Shown here: positions 1 to 10,446 of the stretch, piece by piece
Layout of the letters: each line of letters opens with the position of its first letter
How positions within the stretch are numbered: position 1 is the first letter of the stretch
From: Ascidiaceihabitans sp.
GTDB lineage: Bacteria; Pseudomonadota; Alphaproteobacteria; Rhodobacterales; Rhodobacteraceae
Assembly: GCA_028825475.1 (NCBI GenBank)
Contig: JAPKAB010000016.1
Location: 1 to 57,706 of the forward strand
DNA length: 57,706 bases
Direction of reading: 5' to 3'
The notes under the pieces: model-generated
Databases searched by the model: none
Told to the model about the DNA's origin: nothing
Seen by the model: the letters and a program-made list of their open reading frames with translations, nothing else
Program-made: the position numbers and the translations under genes

Positions 1-1187
1 CAACCGCCGTTCCCATTTGGCTTGAGTAACGTTAGTGCCCATCCGTATTGAATGTCAGACATTCCATCGCCACAAATTTGTTGTGACAGTGTGCCGGAGT
101 AAGGCGTCGCCGCGAAATTGAATGGATAGGCATTCGTAATAGGTGAAGGAGACGCGAGTGTAAGGGATGTTATTGGTTCTGCTCCGCTCACCAGAGAATT
201 AAACCGCACAGTTCGGTCAGTGTCGATATTCAGGGTCCAGAAAGGCTCTGTACCATTGCAAGTCAAACCTAACTGCATACCGTTTTGGGTTTGAACGCCA
301 CCACCACGAGACAAGAATTGGCCATTCACGAATCCTACTCCTTCACCCACACTGACCTTGGCCCAACCATTGGCGAGATATTCCAAGACCATCACCACTT
401 CGTTTGGCGCGAAGCTAGACATGAGTTCAGCACGTGCATTTGGATTGCGGCGAATATTCAAAACGTCGCCGGATTGAACATTCGAAACGGTGTATGGCGC
501 AGGCAATCGCCCGCCATCTGGTGCATCAGTCGAATTGGGCAAGCTGCCAACGCCCACATTTTGACCACTTTCGAAACTATCATTATTCTGTGTAGACTGG
601 CCACCACCTTGGCCTGCTGTTGGGCTTAAGAACGCAGTAGAAACATACCCTGTGCCGTTCATGAAATGGATAAAGGCCCAATTCCCATCGCGACTACGGG
701 AAACGACAAATACATCAACTTCATTACCGATCACTTGGGTCACTTCGAAACGTGTTCCCGCCCCTGCACGCAAGGCAAGACCTCCAATAGGGTCGTTCGC
801 GGGCACTCCCCTAACAACATGAGGACCAAGGCCCGGTGCATATGCCTGATCTGTAGGCTGGTTGGCATTTGGATTGAGGTTCTCCCCGCCGACACCGCCA
901 CTTAGGAATGAAGCTGCGACCCAACCTTCTTTACCGTTCCACAAGACTTTGGCCCATTTACCTGTCGCGTCATACCCAAGAACAGGAACCGCTTGATTAC
1001 GTTTTATATCGCCAATGTCCTCGAACCGCGTGCCAGGGCCTCTACGCACATTCAAGCTGTCGCCCCGCGTTACCTTGCTCGTAACCGTTTGTCTGTTGTC
1101 GACCTGCGCGCTAATAGGTGTCGCGACAGCTGAAAGGCCTAAAAGAATGGTTGCGATACCAACGCAATATTTCAATCGTTTTGTCAT
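1..1187 (-). CDS. Secreted triple SH3b-domain protein (3' end outside window)
   Basis: This frame is open from an ATG at 1187 to base 1, about 395 codons, and its stop lies beyond the left edge. A GGAG ribosome site sits about 9 nt before the ATG. The N-terminus is a signal peptide (MTKRLKYCVGIATILLG..., ending near AISA). Three bacterial SH3-like domains follow, near residues 35-95, 105-175 and 215-275, each with the typical LNVRRGPGT / LALRAGAGT / LNIRRNPNA strand and a GWV, GYV or GFV turn. The C-terminal part begins with CNGTEPFW, a signature I associate with COG3650-type envelope domains. SH3b domains usually bind peptidoglycan or cell-wall peptides, so a periplasmic wall-associated role is inferred. 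It follows the interrupted vWA gene in the same direction after an 83-nt gap and could be co-transcribed with it. Confidence 0.85.
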   Translation of the reverse strand, partial: MTKRLKYCVGIATILLGLSAVATPISAQVDNRQTVTSKVTRGDSLNVRRGPGTRFEDIGDIKRNQAVPVLGYDATGKWAKVLWNGKEGWVAASFLSGGVGGENLNPNANQPTDQAYAPGLGPHVVRGVPANDPIGGLALRAGAGTRFEVTQVIGNEVDVFVVSRSRDGNWAFIHFMNGTGYVSTAFLSPTAGQGGGQSTQNNDSFESGQNVGVGSLPNSTDAPDGGRLPAPYTVSNVQSGDVLNIRRNPNARAELMSSFAPNEVVMVLEYLANGWAKVSVGEGVGFVNGQFLSRGGGVQTQNGMQLGLTCNGTEPFWTLNIDTDRTVRFNSLVSGAEPITSLTLASPSPITNAYPFNFAATPYSGTLSQQICGDGMSDIQYGWALTLLKPNGNGG

Positions 1188-1270
1188 GAGCTTGCGCTCC
1201 TTTTTTTCTTTTGTTGAAACAGCCATCTCACTTTACGTAAGATGGCCACTATTCAAAGTTAAATCGCGCA

Positions 1271-4200
1271 TTACTTTTTAAAAAGTAGATCTCCCAACCG
1301 CTTTACAGCTTCGCTTTTTATCGCGTCTTCGAGACGTGTTCCTTTATCAGGCTTCGAAGGGTTCTCAGGATCGGGGCGACGAATGCAACCAGACCCATTC
1401 TTGAAATCAGATCCACGTGGGCATGTGCATGAAGTCTCATTACGCTTGGTCATATTGTCGAACAAACACACACACTGGTTGCCACGCGCCCGTGTTGTTT
1501 TTGGATCGCAATTCAAATTTGGTTTTAGATCCGGCTTGGGCGACTGTGCTTTCACACAGCCATCATAGTTGTCCAACGTGGTGCCCGCGGGACAAGCACA
1601 TTGCGTTTGGCTGACCATCACGCCACCCGGAATTTTACACGCACAGCTATTGCCTTGTTGACGCGTCGACTGGCGATCACATTGCAATGTGGGGCGTGGT
1701 GTATCCGGTTTTGGCGGGTCCAGTAGAATTTGTGGGGTTGTTGGTGCAAAGCACCCTTCACCTGTCACGAATTCATGACCACGGATACAGCCACAACTTG
1801 TTGCATCCTGTTGAACCATTCGGCTGAAAGTACAGACGCATTGGTTGTCGCGCTGGGACGTTGTTGCCGGATCACACTGGACAGTAGGGCGCGGTGTCTG
1901 CGGGACGTCAGCCCCGTCTTTGGCGGGCATTGGTGCCAGCAGAACAGTGGCACAGGATTGCCCACCTGCGACTGGTTTGCCCAAACCAAGCTTGGCAAAC
2001 AAGCCATCATCAAGCTGTTCTGAAGGGGCCAACCCTAGCTGCTTGCGGAGCACTTTAAGCCCATTATTTGTATTCGGCCCACGCTTTCCATCAGCACGTC
2101 CGACCTTGATCCCACGACCATTCATGATGTGTTGCAGCAAAACTGTTGCCCATTCCTCATCCTGCGGCACACCAAGGTAGCCACAGTTGCCAAATTCTCC
2201 ACCGCCAGGGCGTCCTTCAACAATCACGCTTGTGCGAATATTTGTAGATTCACCTGGTGCCAACAAAAGACCACCATGCAGTGCAATTACACCAACTGGA
2301 TCATGAGTTTCAAACGACCACCCCGCGCCAGACAAAGTTCCTGAGCTTAGGCCACCTTTGCCAAAATCATCAACAACGACACGCGGCCCAATATAGGGAT
2401 CTTTACCTTGGTTCCGGATTTCAAGGTTGAACGGACAATCATAAGTTTGGCTTGCGCGGTTGATTGCACAGGGACCTGCGACTGACTTGATCAGTTTCAG
2501 TTGCGGCAACACGGTTGGTGTCGGCACATCGTTTTGGGTTTGATCAATGACAGCCTTGTGTGGGAGTTCGTCGTCACCAGTATACACACTAGCGGATTTA
2601 GGTATCATCACCATGTTTGCTGCAATTTCGGCACGTTTGAGTGTTGATAGCGCAGCCCGATCTGAGCAATAGGCCTGAGCTATTTGCTCAAACGTCCGCA
2701 CGATATCATTGACGTTTGGAATTTCAATGACATCCGCCGTCAATGGATCCACCACTGAATTCACATTTGTAGAGACAACATTTGGCCCCAATAAACGGCT
2801 CATTGACGTGGTCAACGACCCTGATCCAAGCGTGATACCGACAACACGGCTTCCTTGATTGCGCAAAGCAGTCACATAAGGGATCGCAACATCTGTGAAA
2901 CCTTCATGGTTCTGCGGCACCGCCATTGGCTAGGACTGATTTGGCAATCCGTCTGAGATGAATAAGACCAGTGGCTTATCGGCCATGCCAGCGACATTGG
3001 TGTTCGCAGCCTGCAGCGCTTTTTTCCAGTTCGTCGCGCCACCAGCAGACATTCCTGCAATATCCGCTTGCAAACTACTGGACGGCAAGGTTTGGGATAC
3101 TGCCCCATATGGCAACGCGTTACTCCCAAAACCAATGACACCAGATTTTGAACCACCGCCCTCAAATATTTGCAGGGCTGATAATACAGCTTGTTTGGTC
3201 ATGGTCATGCGTTGCCCTGCCATGGACCCCGACCTGTCGATGACAAACAAGGTATCCAAACCACAACTTTGAACGCCGCCCGTATTTGGGCCGGTGCTAG
3301 CGTCATCAACTGTCGATTGATCGAAGGCAACCGGTACGCAATATCCAAGAGACAATGGCGATGGTTCAGGATAGGTCGTTTCAATCCATGAGCCGTTCAC
3401 CAAAATTCCTGCGCGCACACAATTTTGTGCAGAAGGCACGCCTGGCGCAAAAAGCGTTCCGGTGTAGTCCAGAGTATAAGTTGCCCCAGCTGGTCCAGTT
3501 GCGCCAGGTCCCATAATATCTGGTAGGATAAAGCATTGGTATGGTGTGTTACAAATAGCCCCTGAACCGCCAGTCAACGAGTTAGACAAAATGTCCATTC
3601 CTGGTGCCGGCCTAATGGTGTCCGTAATAGAGACATATTCGCCAGCGGGTAAGTTAGAACCCGTTACTGTGATCTGACAATTCAACTGCCAAGTGCCACC
3701 ACCCAGCGAAATTGCAGGTTCGCACGTTTTATCCGCCGACAATGCTGGATCGCCAATGGGGATCGGGTTGAATATATTTGGGTCTAAAACTGCCATGTCA
3801 TCAACCTGAACAAATGGCAGGTCACCACCAATATCAGGGTTTGGAATGGGAATCCCAATGTCGGGGTTTGCAACCGCGCTTTCATCCAAAATAGTCGGTC
3901 CGACATTTCCAAGATCGAAAATGTCACCGCCAATTAAGCTGTGTCTAAGTGGGATATCGACGCAGACCTTACCAGTGTCAGGTGCGTTCAAACCGATGCT
4001 AGAAATCGTCGCATAGGTACAGTTTTGTGGGTATTTAAGGTCAGGGAATTGACGCCCACCCGGTCCATTGATCTGCCCTGTATAAGGGAAGTTGATGACC
4101 CCCCCATTGCTGATGATATCATCTGTCGTAACGGCACAAGCCGCGCCAACACCGCCATTAATTGTCCCACCAGCACAGTTGGATCCGGCGAAAGGTCCGG

Positions 4201-6907
4201 TATCAAACGCGCCGTTTGTTGCAATATTAGACCCCGCACTCATCAATTCGTCACGCAGGGTGATCTGCTCACCCGGGGGCAAATCTGTGCCTGAAATGGT
4301 TACGGTACAGGATACATCCCAAGTGTTATTCCCCAACCATGTCGCCGCAGCGCATGTTTTAGTGACAGATAATTTCGGGTCCTTAACAACAGGAGGCTCG
4401 ACAATCGTAACACAACTTTGCGCAGAGAGCGGAGGCTCGGTTCCGTCGGTGGGCAGGTTTGTATAAAGGTTGCCACAGTTTTCAGCGCCAGCCAGTGCTG
4501 CGGGCGCGCCATGCACAGTCATTGTGAAGGTAACGGTAGAGCTGCCAACACTGTGTGGAAAATCAGCACCTTGGATCGCACAGGCAGGTTGGTTGCCTTG
4601 ACCAGGTGCAGCATAAGGCGGCTGAACACACTGCCATGGGTCGCTTGATGTAAGCTGACCAACCAACGAATTGCCACTGAATGTGCCATAGGACATTACG
4701 TCAGCCACATAGATTGGGTCGGTAAATGGCACGCCGTTTGTCGTCACAGTCAAGCTACATTCATAGGGTTGCACCCAGCTTTGAGCGCCGATAACCATCC
4801 GATCGCCCAATGGTTTACAGGTCTTTTCTATCTCAAAGGCGGTTTCCTCTCCTTCGTTAATCTCGACACATGGGGCCTCGGCCACTGTCTCGTCCTTAAC
4901 ATTCAGTGCCGCGCAATTTTGAAAATCCTGTTCGGCCAAAGTACCGTTGGGGATCAAGAAAGTTCCGCTGACTTGGTGACCATTGCTGGCGTTGAAATCA
5001 GCCGCCGAAATGGAGCAAGTAGCGCCATTACTGAAGGGCGCTGACTGACAAACCCAGCCCGTCGTGCCTTGCAATTGAAGCAGGTATTGTGTGGCTGGCA
5101 TGCCTGCGGTGTTTGCAAACAATTCCTCCAAGGTCAAAGGTGACGATACTGGGCCGCCCGCATTGGAAACAACAATGGTGCAAAGATAACGTTGGCTATC
5201 TCCAAAGGACGTGGGACCAACGCAAGATTTCTTGAGCGACAGTTTTGGCGGTTCCTTATCATCACGCGGAGTCCACGTTGTATTTTCGCAATTTCCTTTA
5301 ATATCAAACGAACCACGCTTCTCGCTGATGTATTTGCCAGAAACACAGTTTTCCCACTTGATTGGCTCCTTGCCAGTTGGTGCAAACAGTTGAACGTCAA
5401 TGGTTTCTTCACCCGATGGATTGAATGCGGCTCCTGCAATTTCGCAGGCCGTTTGGGCCGCTGGGAGGTTGCTTGCGCAGTTCCAAGCTGGATTTTGCGG
5501 TGTCATGGAAACAATCCCGCCGTTTGACGTCCCTGAGATATTTGTGGCATTTTCCGTAAAACTAAAATTGCCTAAAAATGGCGCAGGGTTGGCGACAACT
5601 GTAATTTCACAATCCCAACCGATACCTGCGATCCCATTAACTTCGGTCATGTAGGGTTCTGTTTCACAGGACTTCTTTACGGCAAGTTCTTTTGGCACGG
5701 GATGTGTCACGACTTCATCATCAGGAGTAATTCGTGTTTCAAAACATGACAGGCCAGAACTCATTGTAGCCACGGGCGTTTCAGCACGACCACTAACGCA
5801 GTTCTGCCATTTGACCATTTCTAATCCACTGACAGTTTCCGTAAACAACTGAACGGACACAGGGTGCGGGTTGGTCATTGCATTACCGTCAATTTGACAG
5901 CTTAGCATGTCTGTACCAAGACCATTACACGGCACAGAAGCACTTACAAATTCAGCTTGGCCAGCCGAAATATTGCTCGCATCTTCTTGCAATGTGAAAG
6001 TGCCATTGAATGGTGCAGGCTGCACATTGGCTTCTAGATCACAGTCCCAGAAATAGCCCTGCCGACCGTCATGAGTGCCTTGAACTGGTGCGTCGCATTC
6101 CTTCTTTACGCGAATGCTTTCCAATTTTTCAGGGTTTGTATCAATCGGGTCCCCGCCTGTACCGGAGCAATCTAGTTCAACTGAAACGTTGTCCATATTC
6201 ACACTATGGCCAATTTCGGCAACCAGAGCATAGAGTTGACCATTCTGAACGGGTACCTGCATTGTGATGGGCTGCCACGGCGAAGTTTGTGTTGGTGCCG
6301 CGCCAAGAACGAACCTAAGTTCTTCAGCTTGATGGCGCGTGTTTAAATCTTCAACTAGCTGAGCTGTCGCAGATGGGGCCGAGGTATATCCTGGAGAAAA
6401 TGCTGGGATCTGAGATGTAACCGGGAAAACAGATAGACCACCTTCCGTTGAATAAAAACTACCAGGTGCGCTGGTAATCGGCGCTTGTGGACCAATAATT
6501 GTGCCCTCTACGCGGCCATGATCTTCCCTGTTAGTAAACATTGCTGTTGCAACCGCGGTGCCGCTGCACGTTGGTGTGAAATATTGCCAAGCAAGCTGTC
6601 CCGAACTCCCACTGTCAATATAGTACTGCGTAATGCCTGCACCTACGCCAGAAGCGTCAGATTCAGGTCCGAGGTTTGAATAACTAAATCCACCGGGGCC
6701 ATCGACAGAAACCAAGTTATGATTGTTCAAAACCACAATATAAGGTGTCACGGTTCCAAAATACCAAGGTTGGATCTCTTCCGGGCCCTGATTGCCAAAA
6801 CTCGACTGCGGTGCCCCGTCAAATCCACCATCTTGGATCAAATTTTGTGCAATTGCAGTTTGTGATAGGAATAAAAAAGTACTGGCGATAGCGATGAAAT
6901 TTTTCAT
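1271..6907 (-). pseudogene. Giant secreted DUF11-like/vWA/peptidoglycan-binding protein, interrupted by in-frame TAG
   Basis: One reading frame of 1,878 codons is split by a single TAG at 2932-2930 (codon 1326). The order is: signal peptide (MKNFIAIASTFLFLSQTAIA), an N-terminal beta-rich domain, about six repeats of 130-150 residues each opening with a K(K/T)xC motif (KKECD, KKSCE, KKSCV, EKTCK, TKTCA, DKTCE; DUF11-like surface repeats), then a von Willebrand A domain. The vWA MIDAS residues are all present before the stop (D1224-R-S-G-S, T1292, D1319). The remaining vWA strands lie after it (RVVGITLGS), followed by another DUF11-like domain, a peptidoglycan-binding repeat, three Cys-rich repeats of about 45 residues, and a basic tail. 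Without readthrough the upstream product lacks part of the vWA fold and all wall-binding modules. The downstream part opens with an ATG two codons after the stop but has no signal peptide. A recent nonsense mutation or a sequencing error are both possible. Likely role of the intact form: adhesin-like surface protein. Confidence 0.8.
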
Positions 6908-7279
6908 ATGGAAGGCCCTAATTGCTCAAAATTTAATGATATTCGTGTTTGGGAAATCACGCTCAATTACTGATTTCGAATGACACAGCCCCCTCTTTGG
7001 TATGAACAAATCACCCTGTTCAAACAAAGAGCTACGGCCCGCATCGATCCACTTAACAAGCGTGGCAAATCAAAATGAATAAAGGGAATTTTGCGTTCAA
7101 ATGCTTGTGTCATAGGTCGATCCTCGAAATTACTTAATCTCACTATGGAGACCACGAGCCTCGCAAAACATCACCAAGACTGGTGAAAATTTCCAATTTT
7201 TGCGGATTTTTGGTGCATTCTTTTGGCTAAACTTCCAAATACGCCCCTCAAGCACCCGTTTTAAGTAGCTCCCAAAACG
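6908..7279. other. Intergenic region, 372 nt, no supported gene
   Basis: This is the gap upstream of the giant vWA gene. AGGG lies 8 nt before its ATG at 6907. A leftward frame of up to 62 codons (7155-6967) exists but has no convincing ribosome site and no recognisable motif, so it is not called. The promoter of the vWA gene must lie here or further upstream, but I see no clear -35/-10 pair. No strong hairpin was found after the SH3b gene stop at 7280. Confidence 0.5.
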
Positions 7280-8176
7280 TTACTTTTGGCAGTACCCCAA
7301 GTATGAATTCTGGGCCATCAACCTGCCTTCGATTGCAAATCCTAGCGGGTTATCCAATGTACCTGGATCATTGTGAATCCTTAACATTAAGCTTCGATTG
7401 AAATTCTGCGCACTGTTTTTTCGGGCGCTGCCATAGGGTTGGTTCCCCCGAAAGTTCACTGCGATATCTTTCCAGTTGGTGCCATCGAAAAAGATTTCAG
7501 CGCGATCATCAACACGGATACGTCTGATGTCATAGCCAGCCTTTTGGGTGCCACATGAACAAAATTGCACGGCAAAATCAAAGCTGGTTTCGCCTTTCGC
7601 AAAGCTGCGCCCAGCATCCTTCCAACCAGAGAACCACCTCATACCTTGGTCCCAATGTGGTGAGAAGTTTTGCACAACATCCACGGCGCGGTGCCCATCG
7701 GGGCGACGCCACAACTGTGGATCAGACAGCGAAACATTGATTTGTGGACCTGTTGCACAAATTTGGGCGTGTTGTGTCTGCGACATCTCAAAATCATCAC
7801 CATCGTTCAGGCCACTTTCATAAGAAAAATCACCGCCCTCTTCGGTCAAATAGCCCGCATTAATCCAGCCTTTTCGCCGACCCTGAGAAGCCACAAGACA
7901 CCATCGATTCATCCCATCGATCTTGCGTTTCTGGTCTGCCGACAATTGTTCGTATTTACGTAGGTTTAAAGTTGGCACACAAACGATAGTGCGAATGCCG
8001 CGCGCATTATGGGCCAGTCGCCCAATTCGAGGGTAGGAAACCGCCGGACCGGCACGAACGGACAGGGTATCGTTTGAAGAAACACCCGTTACGCGCCAGC
8101 TGTCAGGCCCATCAGCCTCAGCAAAAGCTGCTCCTGACACCAATGTAAATGAAAGCAATAAAAATACGCGCAACAT
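7280..8176 (-). CDS. Secreted SH3b-domain protein with beta-rich C-terminus
   Basis: The start is set at 8176 because AAGGAG lies about 8 nt upstream and the protein then opens directly with a clean signal peptide (MLRVFLLLSFTLVSGAAFA). A longer version from 8197 would add seven residues including KRR. The product is 298 residues. An SH3b domain covers about residues 30-110, with LSVRAGPAVSYPRIG at its start and WINAGYL at its end. The C-terminal 170 residues carry several cysteines (including CSCG) and end in a stretch (RIHNDPG ... GFAIEGRL) that looks like a carbohydrate-binding beta sandwich, which is only an impression. It lies between two other leftward secreted-protein genes and probably belongs to the same envelope module. 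No enzymatic motif is visible. Confidence 0.8.
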   Translation of the reverse strand: MLRVFLLLSFTLVSGAAFAEADGPDSWRVTGVSSNDTLSVRAGPAVSYPRIGRLAHNARGIRTIVCVPTLNLRKYEQLSADQKRKIDGMNRWCLVASQGRRKGWINAGYLTEEGGDFSYESGLNDGDDFEMSQTQHAQICATGPQINVSLSDPQLWRRPDGHRAVDVVQNFSPHWDQGMRWFSGWKDAGRSFAKGETSFDFAVQFCSCGTQKAGYDIRRIRVDDRAEIFFDGTNWKDIAVNFRGNQPYGSARKNSAQNFNRSLMLRIHNDPGTLDNPLGFAIEGRLMAQNSYLGYCQK

Positions 8177-8251
8177 GATATGTCTCCTTTTGCACAATTG
8201 GTCTCATGCAAAGGATCCTGAAACTATCCCCAAGATTGGGGAAAAACCTGA

Positions 8252-9073
8252 CTAAGGAAGCGAAAGTTGCGGCGAAACTGATTGGATCGCCAACCAACGA
8301 CCTGAGATTTGATGCTCCAAAGGTGACAGACGGGACACGATTATTGCCTGAACCTGCGATACAAGTGATGCATAGGCAGCAACTCCAACTTCGATTTCTT
8401 GCTGATACGTTGGGCTATTAATTGGTGCGAACCCTGCACGATGGAACGCAGTCCGGAATGCATCAAACGATGCGACCAACGCTTCATCTTGCTGTGGAAG
8501 TTCGATCACCTCATCCACAACAATCGAATGCACTGCAGGAGCCAGATGCACCATCAAATCCGTAAGACTTTTGTACGCTCTATTGGCCAGCCTAATGCGG
8601 CGAACCGATCCTACAGTTGATAACGGTTCAAGGCTTTCTGAAAGTTCAACAAAATTTGAAAGTGCCGATGCCGCGTGCAAATCATGTTTGCCAACAATGC
8701 CTGATCCTGAAACTGAATTCACAGCGTCCATCGCGTGATCCGTAGCAAAGACCAAATTGTTATCTAATGCACGAAACAGCCGTTGATTGTCAGCCAAAAC
8801 AGCTTGGAAAGCTATCCTGTAAGTTTGGCTATCGTCAGTGCTTAACTCGGCCCCGCTTTCGACCAAAGCAAATAATGGTTGGTGAGGATGGTCCTGCCCA
8901 GCCATGTCATGGGGCACATCAGTTGAACCATAAACAAAGAGAGCCACTGAGCGCCGATGTACTTGAGATGAGGTAAATGATGTCGCATCTTGCAGCGCGA
9001 TGACGCTAACAAGTACGGCAGAAAAAATCAAACCCAGTCCCAAGATACCACGCGTGGCCCATCTCATGATCAT
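8252..9073 (-). CDS. Membrane-anchored periplasmic protein of unknown function
   Basis: The product is 273 residues. An N-terminal hydrophobic segment (about residues 5-28, GILGLGLIFSAVLVSVIAL) should act as an uncleaved signal anchor. The rest is predicted soluble, rich in helix-forming residues and without cysteines, which fits a helical bundle. I recognise no family. The start ATG overlaps the TGA of the upstream peptidoglycan-binding gene by 4 nt (ATGA at 9073-9070), so the two are almost certainly translationally coupled and may act together at the cell wall. A second ATG two codons later (MRWATRG) would serve equally well as start. Confidence 0.7.
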   Translation of the reverse strand: MIMRWATRGILGLGLIFSAVLVSVIALQDATSFTSSQVHRRSVALFVYGSTDVPHDMAGQDHPHQPLFALVESGAELSTDDSQTYRIAFQAVLADNQRLFRALDNNLVFATDHAMDAVNSVSGSGIVGKHDLHAASALSNFVELSESLEPLSTVGSVRRIRLANRAYKSLTDLMVHLAPAVHSIVVDEVIELPQQDEALVASFDAFRTAFHRAGFAPINSPTYQQEIEVGVAAYASLVSQVQAIIVSRLSPLEHQISGRWLAIQSVSPQLSLP

Positions 9074-10446
9074 GGCTTATCGTCTCCACCGGGTAGGGAC
9101 AGCGTGATGTTAATACATCCAACACCCGGGAGTGGTGGCAGACCCGAACTGCAGCGGCATGTCGTGGCAGAGGATTTTCGCATTCCCTCATAGCAGCAGC
9201 CACATTCTTTTCCTCGTTGGACCGCGGTGTTTCGATCACAAACCAGTGCGCTGGAAACGTCCGGCTTAGGCGTCACCTTTTTGGCTTTCACGCAGGCAGC
9301 TCCATTGGAAACTGTTCCTTTTGGGCAAGCGCACGTTGTTTCACTCGTGCGCACCATATTTCGCAACCGACATACGCACGCGTCGCCCCCTTGGATCGTT
9401 GTACGCTTGTCGCAAACCAATGGAGGTTTGGGAATTTGGGTAATTGCACAAACGCGGTTATTCGCCATATTTTCATCTTTGTAATCACCAAGACCCAATG
9501 TGATCATTGCCTCGTCTGGCAACATGGTTTCCCCATCGGCAATGCCTGCAGCATCTTTCATCTTTGCCAATGCTGCACGGGTTGCCGGCCCAATCAGGCC
9601 GTCGACAGTTCCTACGCTAAACCCTTGTGCATTCAATGCTTTTTGCAGAGCCATCGCGCGTAGGCGCGGCTCTTCGGCAACACCGATTTGCGCACAAACC
9701 TCAAAAGTTCCTTTAGGTTGTGAGCGTGGGATCTTAAACACGACATCTCCAACGGATGGGGCGTCCCATCCGCATAGAATTGCACCCTTTGTTGTGTCAC
9801 ATTTCAGCCCCCCGTCTGCCTGGATATCGTGCACAATCGCAGGAGTCGCACTAAATGAGATCTGAGCATTCGCAGGCACATCACCTGTAAGCTCAACCAT
9901 ACCTTCACACATTCCATCATCACATGTTTCCGAAAGTTGCAGTTCAATCGCAACATCCAGCTCTGATAGCTCAGTTTCATCTGGCACTTGCGCCGTGACA
10001 TCATCCGCCGGGCACAGGTTCACAACATCGATACTTTGATTGCTAAAACAACACGCGCTATCATCAACACCGGTGCTTTCCTCAAACCCAACGACCGCCA
10101 TAGTGATAGGCAACTGCGCAGCCGAAACTGGGAAATTTGCACTTTGCCCTTTCTTCAATCGCAACGCTTGCGCACCAGATGGGCCTTGGGCATTCACTTC
10201 CGTCAAAGCGAAGCTCAGATTTGAAGCTGCATAATTTGCAGGTCGCATAACAACAGATTTTGCTACGGAACCATCGCAAATCGCCTCAATCAAAAGTGGT
10301 GGGCAAGACTGTGTTGGATCAGCAACCAACGGGCCACCGCCAATAAATGCCAATAATACAACTGTCTTGACCCAGCACCTTAAGATGCTGATGATCACCA
10401 GAGATTGAAATTTAGGGATGACCCACATGCGTTTTATCTTTTCCAT
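9070..10446 (-). CDS. Secreted peptidoglycan-binding protein with two Cys-rich tail repeats
   Basis: The product is up to 458 residues. An export signal ends near GGGPLVA-DPTQSC. Two beta-rich Cys-containing regions follow, then a peptidoglycan-binding domain around residues 270-325 (ALNAQGF ... VDGLIGPATRAALAK). Two Cys-rich repeats close the protein (LVCDKRTTIQGGDACVC and LVCDRNTAVQRGKECGC). These match the three repeats at the end of the vWA protein in spacing and sequence (C-D-x-x-(T/S)-x ... C-x-C ... C-x-C-P-x-G ... C), so the two genes share a module. The start is uncertain: ATG 10446 gives an N-terminus preceding the hydrophobic stretch and overlaps the divergent cytochrome gene, ATG 10428 has GGAAAAG upstream, and an internal GTG (VIISILRCWV) would give a shorter classical signal peptide. 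Confidence 0.75.
   Translation of the reverse strand: MEKIKRMWVIPKFQSLVIISILRCWVKTVVLLAFIGGGPLVADPTQSCPPLLIEAICDGSVAKSVVMRPANYAASNLSFALTEVNAQGPSGAQALRLKKGQSANFPVSAAQLPITMAVVGFEESTGVDDSACCFSNQSIDVVNLCPADDVTAQVPDETELSELDVAIELQLSETCDDGMCEGMVELTGDVPANAQISFSATPAIVHDIQADGGLKCDTTKGAILCGWDAPSVGDVVFKIPRSQPKGTFEVCAQIGVAEEPRLRAMALQKALNAQGFSVGTVDGLIGPATRAALAKMKDAAGIADGETMLPDEAMITLGLGDYKDENMANNRVCAITQIPKPPLVCDKRTTIQGGDACVCRLRNMVRTSETTCACPKGTVSNGAACVKAKKVTPKPDVSSALVCDRNTAVQRGKECGCCYEGMRKSSATTCRCSSGLPPLPGVGCINITLSLPGGDDKP

Noticed and set aside
1222..1246. GCCATCT/AGATGGC hairpin between the vWA and SH3b genes as terminator
   Set aside because: The stem is only 7 bp with an 11-nt loop and lacks a U-tract in the leftward direction. 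The two genes may well be co-transcribed.
6967..7155. 62-codon leftward frame as a small gene
   Set aside because: There is no ribosome site, no family motif and no conserved composition. It lies in the upstream region of the vWA gene.
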